Assembly: GCF_004791695.1 (NCBI RefSeq)
Contig: NZ_SRSO01000010.1
Span: 78,893-142,892, forward strand
Direction of reading: 5' to 3'
DNA length: 64,000 bases
Source: Flavivirga rizhaonensis
GTDB taxonomy: Bacteria > Bacteroidota > Bacteroidia > Flavobacteriales > Flavobacteriaceae
The translations under genes were made by a program, and so were the position numbers. Below, piece after piece: positions 51,335-59,974 of this stretch. Numbering within the stretch: position 1 is the first letter of the stretch; every line of letters begins with the position of its first letter. The notes below the pieces were generated by a model. That model was given only the letters and a program-made list of their open reading frames with translations. It searched no databases and had not been told where the DNA came from.

Positions 51335-52375
51335 TTAAAAATTAAAAGCTTCAATAAAATTCCCTATTAGAATTGGCACTGCATAATTATGTATTTGATT
51401 TGTTGGAATGCCTTCCACTAAAAGCTTATTTACATTTACAACCCAAAACTTAGTGTGCAAATGCTGATGGGATAATTTATGTACTACAACATCTTTATTA
51501 TATAATGATAATTCAAACGGCATGCCTTTAATTACATCATGTGCCTTTATAAGAGTTTTTAAAGTTTTATCATCAATATTCTTATTAGTCTCAATGAGAG
51601 GAAATTGATATAAGTTTTGCCAAATGCCCTTACCTTCTCGCTTTTCCAAAATGGTCTTTCCATCTTCAGAAATAAGCACTAAAAAATTGAAATACTTTTT
51701 TTTCGCTTTCGCGGATTTTATTTTAACAGGCAAACTATTTATGGTGTTTTTATTGAAGGCTATACATCCTTTATTACAAGGACAAATATTACAATCTGGA
51801 TTTTGAGGCTTGCACTGTGTAGCACCAAACTCCATAATGGCTTGATTAAACTCTGCTGGATTTTTTTTATCAATTAATTCTTGAGCCAGTTCTTTAAACT
51901 CCTTTGCTCCTTTTGAAGAATTGATAGGTGTGTCAATTCCAAAATATCTTGATAAGACTCTATATACATTACCATCAACAACTGCAGTAACTTCATCAAA
52001 ACAGATAGATGCTATGGCGCTTGCCGTATAATCTCCCACACCTTTTAGTTTTAATAAATCCTTATAATTATTAGGAAACTCGCCATTTAATTGGTCTGCA
52101 ATGTATTTGGCTGTAGCGTGTAAATTCCTAGCCCGAGAGTAATACCCTAGTCCTTGCCATAATTTAAGTACGTCTTCTTCATCTGCCCTAGCAAGATCAA
52201 AAACCGAAGGAAATGTATCAATAAATGATATATAATATGGAAGTCCCTGTTTAACTTGTGTTTGTTGTAAGATAATTTCTGATAACCATATGTAATAAGG
52301 TTCTTTTGTTTGCCTCCAAGGAAGTTCTCTCTTATTATTTGAGTACCAGCGAATTAAAATTTTTGAAAATATCAT
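51335..52375 (-). CDS. mutY: A/G-specific adenine glycosylase
   Basis: 346 residues; removes adenine opposite 8-oxoguanine. HhH-GPD core with ILQQTQVKQGLPYY (catalytic Glu just before) and AVVDGNVYRVLSRYFG (catalytic Asp). The 4Fe-4S loop CKPQNPDCNICPCNKGC near 190 has the canonical Cx6Cx2Cx5C spacing. The C-terminal NUDIX-like recognition domain includes ILEKREGKGIWQNLYQFPL. Divergent from the HU gene. Confidence 0.96.
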   Translation of the reverse strand: MIFSKILIRWYSNNKRELPWRQTKEPYYIWLSEIILQQTQVKQGLPYYISFIDTFPSVFDLARADEEDVLKLWQGLGYYSRARNLHATAKYIADQLNGEFPNNYKDLLKLKGVGDYTASAIASICFDEVTAVVDGNVYRVLSRYFGIDTPINSSKGAKEFKELAQELIDKKNPAEFNQAIMEFGATQCKPQNPDCNICPCNKGCIAFNKNTINSLPVKIKSAKAKKKYFNFLVLISEDGKTILEKREGKGIWQNLYQFPLIETNKNIDDKTLKTLIKAHDVIKGMPFELSLYNKDVVVHKLSHQHLHTKFWVVNVNKLLVEGIPTNQIHNYAVPILIGNFIEAFNF

Positions 52376-52437
52376 TTATCCAATATATAATGCTCGCAAA
52401 AATAAACGTTTATAATCTTAAATTTTAATGAATTAGG

Positions 52438-52470
52438 TTTGAAATATTGAATATTAAATTCCTATATTTG
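52438..52470 (+). promoter_or_regulatory. HU gene promoter
   Basis: TTTG at 52438-52441, a 21-nt spacer, and TATATTTG at 52463-52470: near-consensus for Bacteroidota. The start codon is 44 nt further on. Confidence 0.65.
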
Positions 52471-52513
52471 CATCCCTCGAAATTGATAGTAACTTAAAAA
52501 ATAAAATATTAAA

Positions 52514-52804
52514 ATGACGAAGGCTGATTTAGTAGCAAAAATTTCTGAAAAACTAGGAATTGAAAAAGGAGATGTTCAAGCAACTGTTGAAACATTTATG
52601 GAAGAAGTAAAAACTTCTTTAGAAAGTGGTGATAATGTATACTTAAGAGGTTTTGGAAGCTTCATTATTAAGACAAGAGCGGAAAAAACTGGTAGAAATA
52701 TCTCCAAGAACACAACTATAAAAATACCGGCTCATAATATTCCTGCATTTAAACCTGCAAAAGTTTTTGTTGAGGGTGTTAAAACAAATGTAGACGTTAA
52801 ATAA
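52514..52804 (+). CDS. HU-family DNA-binding protein
   Basis: 96 residues: MTKADLVAKISEKLGIEKGD (dimer core) and YLRGFGSFIIKTRAEKTGRN (HU/IHF signature), with a DNA-arm IPAHNIPAFKPAK. A nucleoid-architecture protein, single-domain and full length. It is followed after 41 nt by a tiny basic protein gene, and the two are probably co-transcribed up to the terminator at 52942. Confidence 0.96.
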   Translation: MTKADLVAKISEKLGIEKGDVQATVETFMEEVKTSLESGDNVYLRGFGSFIIKTRAEKTGRNISKNTTIKIPAHNIPAFKPAKVFVEGVKTNVDVK

Positions 52805-52845
52805 AATATTAAACTAAATAATTATTAATTTAAAAGACACTATTT

Positions 52846-52938
52846 ATGCCAAGTGGTAAAAAACGTAAAAGACATAAGGTTGCAACGCATAAGCGTAAGA
52901 AGCGTAGACGTGCCAACCGTCACAAAAAGAAAAAATAA
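52846..52938 (+). CDS. 30-residue AURKAIP1/COX24-domain-like basic protein
   Basis: Sequence reads MPSGKKRKRHKVATHKRKKR then RRANRHKKKK; 70% Lys/Arg/His. It corresponds to the small conserved Bacteroidota protein annotated as AURKAIP1/COX24 domain-containing, related to the C-terminus of mitochondrial ribosomal protein mS38 and resembling bacterial bS22 in size and charge. It is likely a ribosome- or RNA-associated peptide (inference). Located between the HU gene and rng, with a strong terminator 4 nt after its stop. Confidence 0.85.
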   Translation: MPSGKKRKRHKVATHKRKKRRRANRHKKKK

Positions 52939-52941
52939 ATC

Positions 52942-52976
52942 AAAGAAGTAGTTAGATCAACTACTTCTTTTGGTTT
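52942..52976 (+). terminator. Terminator of the HU/small basic protein transcript
   Basis: A 12-bp perfect stem AAAGAAGTAGTT / AACTACTTCTTT (52942-52970) with a 5-nt loop, then TTTGGTTTT-like sequence. Confidence 0.85.
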
Positions 52977-53001
52977 TAAAAATAACAAGTTCTTTGACAA
53001 T

Positions 53002-53155
53002 GAGTTCATTATAATTCTGAACGTTTTTAGCGTTTTATGAACTCCACGGATTCAAAAATCCTGTGAAGTACCTTAATAAAAAATTAGTTTTGAATCTCTA
53101 AGACTAATTAAGGTACAATATCTAACAATAAATATTGTTTTTTTATTGTTAGATA
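53002..53155 (+). promoter_or_regulatory. Structured leader of the RNase G/E gene
   Basis: Successive stems: GAGTTCAT (53002-53009)/ATGAACTC (53037-53044). CACGGATT (53045)/AATCCTGTG around 53058. TACCTTAAT (53069-53077)/ATTAAGGTA (53107-53115), with inner AATTAGT/ACTAATT pairing. TATCTAACAATAAA (53119-53132)/TTTATTGTTAGATA (53142-53155). The last, a perfect 14-bp hairpin, ends 52 nt before the rng start codon. Confidence 0.6.
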
Positions 53156-53207
53156 GAAATAATGTATAATCCATCTGTACTTAATTGTATGGATAAAAAT
53201 TAACTAA

Positions 53208-54752
53208 ATGGATAAAGAATTGATTATTCGATCTAGTTCCGAAAATGTTGATTTTGCCTTATTAAAAGATGGAAAACTTATTGAATTACAGAAGGATGAA
53301 GATAGTAATGACTTTTCTGTTGGTGATGTGTTTATAGCCAAAATAAGAAAAGCCGTTCCTGGTTTAAATGCTGCATTTGTTAATGTAGGTTATGAGAAAG
53401 ATGCATTTTTGCATTATCATGATTTAGGACCAAAACTACCTTCCCTTTTAAAATTCACAAAACGTGTAAGCACAGGTAAACTAAAAGATTTTTCTTTAAA
53501 AGACTTTCCATTTGAAAAAGATATTGAGAAAGACGGCAAAATTGCCGACGTCTTAAAATCTAATCAATCGCTATTAGTACAAATAGTTAAAGAACCTATA
53601 TCTACAAAAGGCCCTAGAATAAGCTCTGAGCTTTCTATTGCTGGCAGGTATATTGTTTTAGTTCCTTTTTCCAGTCGTATTTCTATTTCTCAAAAAATAG
53701 AAGACAGAGAAGAAAAAGACCGATTAAAACGATTGGTAAAGAGTATAACTCCACCAGGTTTCGGTATTATTGTACGTACCGTAGCACAAGGCAGAAAAGT
53801 AGCAGAACTAGATAAAGACTTACAAAATTTGCTTAGTCGTTGGACGGCAATGTGTAAGAAGCTACACAAAGCACATCATCCAAGTAAAGTATTAGGAGAA
53901 ATGAATAAAGCCTCGTCTATTTTACGAGACATATTTAATGACACCTTTACAAGTATTCATGTTGATGATGAAGAGCTTTACATTCAAATTAAAGATTATG
54001 TGCAAGAAATTGCACCAAAAAAAGAATCAATAGTTAAATTGTATCAGTCTAAAGTTCCAATTTTCGAAAAATTTGGAATTGAAAGACAAATAAAAACTTC
54101 CTTTGGCAAAACCGTTTCTATGGCTAAAGGTGCTTATCTGGTGGTAGAACACACCGAAGCACTGCATGTTATAGATGTAAACAGCGGTAACAGATCTAAC
54201 AAAGCCAATAACCAAGAGGATACAGCATTAGAAGTTAATCTAATAGCAGCTACAGAAATGGCTCGTCAATTACGTTTACGTGATATGGGCGGCATTATTG
54301 TAGTAGATTTTATCGACATGACTAATGCTGAAAACAGGCAAAAATTATTTAATCACCTTCGTGATGAAATGAAGGATGACCGAGCTAAACATAAAATATT
54401 GCCTCCTAGTAAATTCGGATTGATACAAATAACAAGACAACGCGTTCGCCCAGAAATGAATATTAAAACCCGAGAGGACAATCCTAACGGTTTAAATGGT
54501 TCTGAGATTGAAGCACCTATAGGATTGGTGCAAAAAGTAACACACGATCTTGAACAACTATTAAAAAAAGACTATAAAAAGTTGACTTTAAACACACATC
54601 CTTTTATAGCAGCCTTTCTAACAAAAGGTTTTCCATCGATACGTTCAAAATGGTTTTTTGAACACAAAAAATGGGTCAAGATTTTACCAAGAGATGCTTA
54701 CACATATCTAGAATACCACTTTTTTGATAAAGATGGTAATCAAATTAAATAA
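53208..54752 (+). CDS. rng: Ribonuclease G/E family protein
   Basis: 514 residues. S1 RNA-binding domain (about 35-130, VGDVFIAKIRKAVPGLNAAF), 5'-sensor/RNase H-like region, and the DNase I-like catalytic part with LHVIDVNSGNRS near 325 and GGIIVVDFIDM near 362, whose Asp residues bind Mg. No long C-terminal degradosome scaffold, so it is RNase G-sized. Processes rRNA and mRNA. Its leader is rich in stem-loops, suggesting control by its own activity. Strong terminator downstream. Confidence 0.95.
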   Translation: MDKELIIRSSSENVDFALLKDGKLIELQKDEDSNDFSVGDVFIAKIRKAVPGLNAAFVNVGYEKDAFLHYHDLGPKLPSLLKFTKRVSTGKLKDFSLKDFPFEKDIEKDGKIADVLKSNQSLLVQIVKEPISTKGPRISSELSIAGRYIVLVPFSSRISISQKIEDREEKDRLKRLVKSITPPGFGIIVRTVAQGRKVAELDKDLQNLLSRWTAMCKKLHKAHHPSKVLGEMNKASSILRDIFNDTFTSIHVDDEELYIQIKDYVQEIAPKKESIVKLYQSKVPIFEKFGIERQIKTSFGKTVSMAKGAYLVVEHTEALHVIDVNSGNRSNKANNQEDTALEVNLIAATEMARQLRLRDMGGIIVVDFIDMTNAENRQKLFNHLRDEMKDDRAKHKILPPSKFGLIQITRQRVRPEMNIKTREDNPNGLNGSEIEAPIGLVQKVTHDLEQLLKKDYKKLTLNTHPFIAAFLTKGFPSIRSKWFFEHKKWVKILPRDAYTYLEYHFFDKDGNQIK

Positions 54753-54755
54753 TTT

Positions 54756-54792
54756 AAAAAACCCCTTGCTATTCATTTAGCAAGGGGTTTTT
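54756..54792 (+). terminator. rng terminator
   Basis: AAAAACCCCTTGCTA / TAGCAAGGGGTTTTT, a 15-bp perfect stem with a 6-nt loop, starting a few bases after the rng stop codon. The A- and T-flanks also allow minus-strand use by the astacin gene. Confidence 0.92.
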
Positions 54793-54836
54793 GTTTTTAA
54801 GAAAAATCTATGTTCTAAATTTTAGAAATATAGAAA

Positions 54837-56270
54837 TTAAAATTCTCCTCCTTCTCCTTGCCCTCCTCCTTGGTTACAATCAACAAACTCGACTTCATAT
54901 CCAAGCCATTGAGAAGTTCCACAGGAATTTGTCATTCTAGCCTCAAAAACATACCAACCAGGAGACGGTGTATAATTGAGTGTTCCAAAACTACTCGTAG
55001 TAGTTGATGATGTATATAAAACATTTAAACTAGGAAAACTTAGCAAACGTACTTGATAGGTATTCCCTTGTATCTTTGGATATAAATCATACTGATTATT
55101 AGTATGACTACTACAAAAATACCATTCTTCGCCAATCCCATTACTAAATTGAATATCTTCTATATACTGTGTACCCACCCAAATGTTTTTTTGTACTGTG
55201 TTACAAGAGGTAATTGCTCTTACATAACCACTTCCACTAATAGTACTACTTGTAGGTCGTACAGTAATACTTGTATTAGATTGAGATAAAATTTGCAAAT
55301 ATGATGGTACTTGCCATGTAACTGAGCTACCTCCATTTGTTAATGTATATGTTTTTGTAGAATTACCACAAATTAATTGAGAGCCTGAAATGGTTTGTTT
55401 AGGGTATAAATAATTTGCTCCAACTATATCACCAGCTGATAAACCATTACGTTGCACATTAAAAGTTGATCCATCAAGCCTTGTAATTGTTGGCTGTCCA
55501 TTGCTTGAAAAAAAATCAGACCCATACATCATGATTGATCCAAAATCAAAACTACCAATATCTTCACCAGTACTAGTTCTTGTTGTATATCTATCAAAAT
55601 TAGCAGTAGCTCCTGAAATGATATTATCGTAATGAATTTGAACATGGTTATCTCTATCTTGTCTTGTTTGTTCATGGAAAAACCCTATGGCATGTCCTAT
55701 TTCGTGAATTGTATTTCCCGTTAAACACCCAGAACCTAAGCCGATTTCTTGTCTACCTCCTTTTTTCCCTATCCAATCTGAAAAACAACTACCTGCAGCG
55801 GCTGAAATGAATTCAATATAGTCGCTTTGGGTAGTACGTTGAATAAATGTAAGTGAAGTATTTGCTTCCCAATGTGCAATTGCATCTGTAACCCTATTCT
55901 GAGCGGGAAGGTTATTATTAATTGTATAATATACTATATTACATGGCCATCTGTAAGCACTTCCACTTTCAACAGCAGACTTATTAAAAGATTTGTCACG
56001 ATCTTTATCTAAATCTTCTTGAGCTATTATTATATCTCCTTGGAAAATATATTTATTCCCTTTCTTCATAACCTTAATATCTACACCGCGATAATTAATA
56101 GTAACTATTTCTCCAATAAAATTTGGATAAGCCTGTTCTGGAGTTACGTTAATTGAATCTTCAGGTCGATTGATTTCACCTTCTTCCATATTTTCAGAAC
56201 AATTATGAAATAAAAATAATGGTATTACAAACACCAAAAATAACTTGACAATACTAAATTTGTTTTTCAT
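54837..56270 (-). CDS. Astacin-family (M12A) metalloprotease lipoprotein
   Basis: 477 residues. Lipoprotein signal MKNKFSIVKLFLVFVIPLFL followed by FHNC; propeptide-like segment to about 105. The astacin domain (about 105-292) holds HEIGHAIGFFHE at 189-200 and a Met-turn SIMMYGSDFFS near 246. C-terminal beta-rich domains (about 293-465) end in a Gly-rich stretch. Resembles flavastacin-like proteases of Flavobacteriia. The lipid anchor suggests it stays on the cell surface or in the periplasm. Zinc ligands are intact. Confidence 0.93.
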   Translation of the reverse strand: MKNKFSIVKLFLVFVIPLFLFHNCSENMEEGEINRPEDSINVTPEQAYPNFIGEIVTINYRGVDIKVMKKGNKYIFQGDIIIAQEDLDKDRDKSFNKSAVESGSAYRWPCNIVYYTINNNLPAQNRVTDAIAHWEANTSLTFIQRTTQSDYIEFISAAAGSCFSDWIGKKGGRQEIGLGSGCLTGNTIHEIGHAIGFFHEQTRQDRDNHVQIHYDNIISGATANFDRYTTRTSTGEDIGSFDFGSIMMYGSDFFSSNGQPTITRLDGSTFNVQRNGLSAGDIVGANYLYPKQTISGSQLICGNSTKTYTLTNGGSSVTWQVPSYLQILSQSNTSITVRPTSSTISGSGYVRAITSCNTVQKNIWVGTQYIEDIQFSNGIGEEWYFCSSHTNNQYDLYPKIQGNTYQVRLLSFPSLNVLYTSSTTTSSFGTLNYTPSPGWYVFEARMTNSCGTSQWLGYEVEFVDCNQGGGQGEGGEF

Positions 56271-56481
56271 TTTAATTAAGTTTAAAAATTAATAAAATTA
56301 CTATCTAGTTAAACTTACAAGTTTGTATTAAAAATCTACTTTTTAGCATACGAAAAATTGTATATTTCGTCGAAAAAACAAAAATACCGTTGTGGCAAAA
56401 CCGTAAAATGAAGTTGTTTGTAACCTATTGAAAATCAAACAATAATAGATTACTCGTTAGATGTAAAATGACAAAATTCTT

Positions 56482-57513
56482 TTAAGGAGCTGGATTGGGA
56501 ATCTCGTTATGTACCACATTAATCTGATCCAAAATATCGTCATTTAAAGTAATATAAATACTATCTATATTCTCTTTTAGCTGCTCTAAATTAGTTGCTC
56601 CAATAATCGTACTAGTTACAAAAGGTTGTTGGTTTACAAAAGCCAAAGACATTTGCGCTAAAGTTAAACCATTGTTTTCTGCAATTTTTAAATAGTGCTT
56701 TGCAGCTTCTGCTGCTTGTTCACCACTATACCTTGCAAATCTTGGGAATAAGTTTAATCTTGAATTATTAGAAGCATTGCCTTTTATATATTTCCCAGAC
56801 AACACTCCAAATGCCATTGGTGAATAGGCTAGCAAACCAATGTTTTCTCGTATAGAAACCTCAGCTAAATCGGTTTCAAATGTTCTCGTAAGTAAAGAAT
56901 ATGCATTTTGAATAGTTATCATTCTAGGCAGATCGAACTTTTTAGATTCTTCTAAATACCGCATGGTGCCCCAAGGGTTTTCATTAGAAACACCAATATG
57001 TCTTATTTTCCCTTCTTTTATCGCATTATCCAAACTATGAAGAATTACATTAAAATTATCTTCCCATTTAGTATCATGTTTATAATCCCTAATGCCAAAT
57101 CTATTCGTATTGCGTTCTGGCCAATGTAATTGGTATAAATCTATATAATCGGTTTGCAGTCTTTTTAATTCTAAATCTATAGCTTCTTTTATTGCATTTG
57201 GACTAAACCCTGTTTTACGAATATGTGCTGTATAATCTCCTGGTCCTGCAATTTTTGAGGCTAAGACTACTTGATCTCTGTTACCTGTTTTTTTTAACCA
57301 TGAACCAATAATTTTGCTAGTACGCCCACTCATTTCTGCTGTTGCAGGTACTGGATATAGCTCGGCAGTATCTATAAAATTAACACCTTGTTCTAAAGCA
57401 TAATCTAGTTGAGCATGCCCTTCGGCTTCAGTGTTTTGATTGCCCCATGTCATGGAACCCAAACATATTTTACTAACTTTTATATTCGTATTTGGTAGTG
57501 TTGTGTATTTCAT
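56482..57513 (-). CDS. Aldo/keto reductase, Tas type
   Basis: 343 residues from MKYTTLPNTNIKVSKICLGS; six residues upstream are in frame but not family-like. NADPH-dependent (alpha/beta)8 barrel: FIDTAELYPVP (Asp, Tyr), VVLASKIAGPG (Lys), YIDLYQLHWPER (His) form the catalytic tetrad, and TSTIIGATNLEQLKENI binds the cofactor. The length and TWGNQNTEAEGH segment fit the Tas-like subgroup. The substrate is unknown. Confidence 0.92.
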   Translation of the reverse strand: MKYTTLPNTNIKVSKICLGSMTWGNQNTEAEGHAQLDYALEQGVNFIDTAELYPVPATAEMSGRTSKIIGSWLKKTGNRDQVVLASKIAGPGDYTAHIRKTGFSPNAIKEAIDLELKRLQTDYIDLYQLHWPERNTNRFGIRDYKHDTKWEDNFNVILHSLDNAIKEGKIRHIGVSNENPWGTMRYLEESKKFDLPRMITIQNAYSLLTRTFETDLAEVSIRENIGLLAYSPMAFGVLSGKYIKGNASNNSRLNLFPRFARYSGEQAAEAAKHYLKIAENNGLTLAQMSLAFVNQQPFVTSTIIGATNLEQLKENIDSIYITLNDDILDQINVVHNEIPNPAP

Positions 57514-57539
57514 AAATAGTTTATTTGTCATTCTCGCGT

Positions 57540-57570
57540 GTCATACTGAGCTTATCGAAGTAAAGACAGG
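57540..57570. repeat. GTCATACTGAGCTTATCGAAG dispersed repeat unit
   Basis: Nearly identical, in opposite orientation, to the unit at 22716-22743. It lies just upstream of the aldo/keto reductase start codon, within a 390-nt gene-free region. Confidence 0.6.
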
Positions 57571-57717
57571 AATGTGACAGAAATTAGTTAAACCTCAACC
57601 TTAAATATTATCAATAATTTAGAGGAGGTGTAAAGATAAAAAACCTTTCAAGGTTTCAAAGCATGAGTGTTTGGAAGTTGAGAACTCTTCTGAAATTTAT
57701 ATTTTTTAATCTTCCTA

Positions 57718-57765
57718 ATTTCGATAAAATCGAAATTGTCCTCCCTTTTTAAAACAAAGGGAGGA
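57718..57765. repeat. Two adjacent palindromes in the AKR/OmpA intergenic region
   Basis: ATTTCGAT-AAA-ATCGAAAT (57718-57736) and TCCTCCCTTT / AAAGGGAGGA (57739-57765, 10-bp stem, 7-nt loop). The second has the GGGAGG flavour of the palindromes inside leuS. The rest of 57571-57885 is AT-rich, with a CTTTCAAGGTTTCAAAG motif at about 57643, and holds no gene. Confidence 0.55.
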
Positions 57766-57885
57766 ACAGTCCCATTTATATTTTAGTAAAAATTGGATGT
57801 TTATTAATTTATTTAATATTTGGCTCTCCTCTTTCTTCTGAACACTTATGGTTTTAAAATTATAATGACATTAATAATTTATGAG

Positions 57886-57903
57886 TTCCTGCCTTGGCAG
57901 GAA
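57886..57903 (-). terminator. Hairpin just downstream of the OmpA-family gene
   Basis: TTCCTGCC-TT-GGCAGGAA, 8-bp perfect stem, 19 nt past the stop codon on the minus strand. No strong T-run follows, so it may be another dispersed palindrome acting as an mRNA end. Confidence 0.5.
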
Positions 57904-57921
57904 TGCCAGAGAGATTAATTT

Positions 57922-58881
57922 TCAATTTTCGTTTAATAATTTAGATAGTTCGTCTAATTTTGGTGTTAAAATCACTTCAATACGTCTGTTTTTAGCTTTA
58001 CCTGCTGCAGTTTCGTTACTTGCTATAGGAGCGTATTCACCACGTCCGGCTGCTGTTAAATTCTCAGGATTTATAGCTGCATTTTCTCTTAGAATATTTA
58101 CAATAGCCGTAGCTCGTTTGGTTGATAAATCCCAATTACCACTTAACTGTGCATTACCCTTGTAAGGTACATTATCTGTATGGCCTTCTATTAAAACCGC
58201 TATGTCTGGATTATCACCCAGTACACTTCCTAATTGTTGTACCGCTCGTCGTCCTTCACTACCTACAGCCCAACTTCCTGAACTAAATAATAGTTTATTC
58301 TCCATAGACACATATACTTTTCCGTCGCGTTGTTCTACAGTTAATCCTTTACCTTCAAAATCTGTTAAAGCTCTTGAAATAGCATTCTTTAATTGTGTCA
58401 TTGCTGCATCTTTTGAAGCAATAACGCTCTCTAATTCTGCCACTCGATTAGATCTATCTTCTAACTCCTTTTTAAGTCTTGCTAAACGTGCATTTTCGTC
58501 AGCTAAGGCTTGTTCTTTTGCTTCTAATTTAGCTAATAGTTCTCTATTCTTTTTAGAATTTCTCGCTATGGCGCTAGAACTATTTTTTTCTAAAGCATCG
58601 TAAGAATTTTTTAAGTTGTCGTAATTAGATTTCGCGGCGTTATAATCTGCTTGTAATTTATCGCGTTGTTGAACAGCTTCATCATAAGCTTTTTGAAGTT
58701 GTTTAAGTTCATTTTCCGCTGCATTTTTGGCACTTAAAAGTGCATCGTTTTCATTAGAAAGTTTTCTGTTTTCCTCTTTTAAATCACCATATTTGTCTTC
58801 TAGTTCTTTATATATTTTTGGCGATACACAAGACATTAAAAACGCTAAAGTTAATACTGTTAATAAGATTTTTTTAATCAT
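57922..58881 (-). CDS. OmpA-family lipoprotein with coiled coil
   Basis: 319 residues from MIKKILLTVLTLAFLMSC (lipobox MSC); an in-frame ATG five codons upstream gives a poorer signal. A coiled coil runs from about 30 to 175 (KEENRKLSNENDALL, LEAKEQALADENARLARLK). The C-terminal OmpA domain (about 200-310) has VLIEGHTDNVPYKG and AAGRGEYAPIASN, which bind diaminopimelate in peptidoglycan. It probably spans the periplasm, tying the outer membrane to the cell wall. Confidence 0.92.
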   Translation of the reverse strand: MIKKILLTVLTLAFLMSCVSPKIYKELEDKYGDLKEENRKLSNENDALLSAKNAAENELKQLQKAYDEAVQQRDKLQADYNAAKSNYDNLKNSYDALEKNSSSAIARNSKKNRELLAKLEAKEQALADENARLARLKKELEDRSNRVAELESVIASKDAAMTQLKNAISRALTDFEGKGLTVEQRDGKVYVSMENKLLFSSGSWAVGSEGRRAVQQLGSVLGDNPDIAVLIEGHTDNVPYKGNAQLSGNWDLSTKRATAIVNILRENAAINPENLTAAGRGEYAPIASNETAAGKAKNRRIEVILTPKLDELSKLLNEN

Positions 58882-58925
58882 TCCGTTTGGGTTCATTTGT
58901 TATTTACTTATTTATAAAATGTATT

Positions 58926-59687
58926 TTAATTATCTATTTCTACTAAAATTGGACAATGATCACTATGTACAGCTTCAGAGAGTATAACGGCTCTTTCTAT
59001 TTTTTCTTGTAATGGTTCTGCAACCATGGCATAATCCAATCGCCAACCTTTGTTATTCGCACGGGCATTTGCTCGGTAACTCCACCAACTGTATTGCTGG
59101 GTTTCTGCATTTAAATATCTAAACGAGTCTATAAACCCGCTATCAATAAAACGTCCTATCCACTCACGTTCTACAGGTAAAAATCCAGACACACCTTTCA
59201 TTTTAGGGTTATGGATATCAATCTCTTCATGACAAATATTATAATCGCCACAAACAACAAGATTAGGCAACTCTTTTTTAAGATTGTTTATATAATCTTG
59301 AAACATGGCCATGTATTCTAACTTATGATTTAAGCGTGCATCATTGGTTCCCGACGGCAAATACAAACTCATAACAGATACACCATCAAAATCGGCACGT
59401 ATATTTCTACCTTCAAAATCCATAGATTCAATGCCTGTACCGTATTCTATATGATTTGGTTCTGTCTTACTTAAAATTGCAACTCCGCTATACCCTTTTT
59501 TTTGGGCACTAAACCAATAATTATATTTATAACCTGCTTCCACAAAAATATCTAAATCTAACTGCTCTTTTAATGCCTTTATTTCTTGTAAGCAAATAAC
59601 ATCTGGATTAGCACTTTTTAGCCAATCTACAAAGCCTTTGTTTATTGCCGCCCGAATGCCGTTTACATTATATGATATAATTTTCAT
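58926..59687 (-). CDS. xth: Exodeoxyribonuclease III
   Basis: 253 residues; AP endonuclease/3'-5' exonuclease of the EEP fold. MKIISYNVNGIRAAI, CLQEIKALKEQL (metal-binding Glu), VVCGDYNICHEEIDI and VHSDHCPILVEI (catalytic Asp-His) are all present. It starts 44 nt upstream of the OmpA-family gene, so co-transcription is possible. Confidence 0.95.
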   Translation of the reverse strand: MKIISYNVNGIRAAINKGFVDWLKSANPDVICLQEIKALKEQLDLDIFVEAGYKYNYWFSAQKKGYSGVAILSKTEPNHIEYGTGIESMDFEGRNIRADFDGVSVMSLYLPSGTNDARLNHKLEYMAMFQDYINNLKKELPNLVVCGDYNICHEEIDIHNPKMKGVSGFLPVEREWIGRFIDSGFIDSFRYLNAETQQYSWWSYRANARANNKGWRLDYAMVAEPLQEKIERAVILSEAVHSDHCPILVEIDN

Positions 59688-59974
59688 TAGTTTATGGTTC
59701 TTGTTGTAATTATTTGCTGTAATTCACATAGTGAAATATTCTGACAAGCATCAAAATCGTTAATTATGCTCATTTCATCTAGCTAAAATAAATAATACGT
59801 TACTTTTACGCTATCAAATAAAAATTTATTTTTATTCAAATTCCCTATTTATCGTGAAAGACAAGTTTATAATATATTTTCAAGTTTCCTTGAAGGTATT
59901 ATATTAGTTATTACAACAGGTTTAACGAATTATATTAACAAAATATTTTAAACTATTTGCAGTTTAAGTATATA

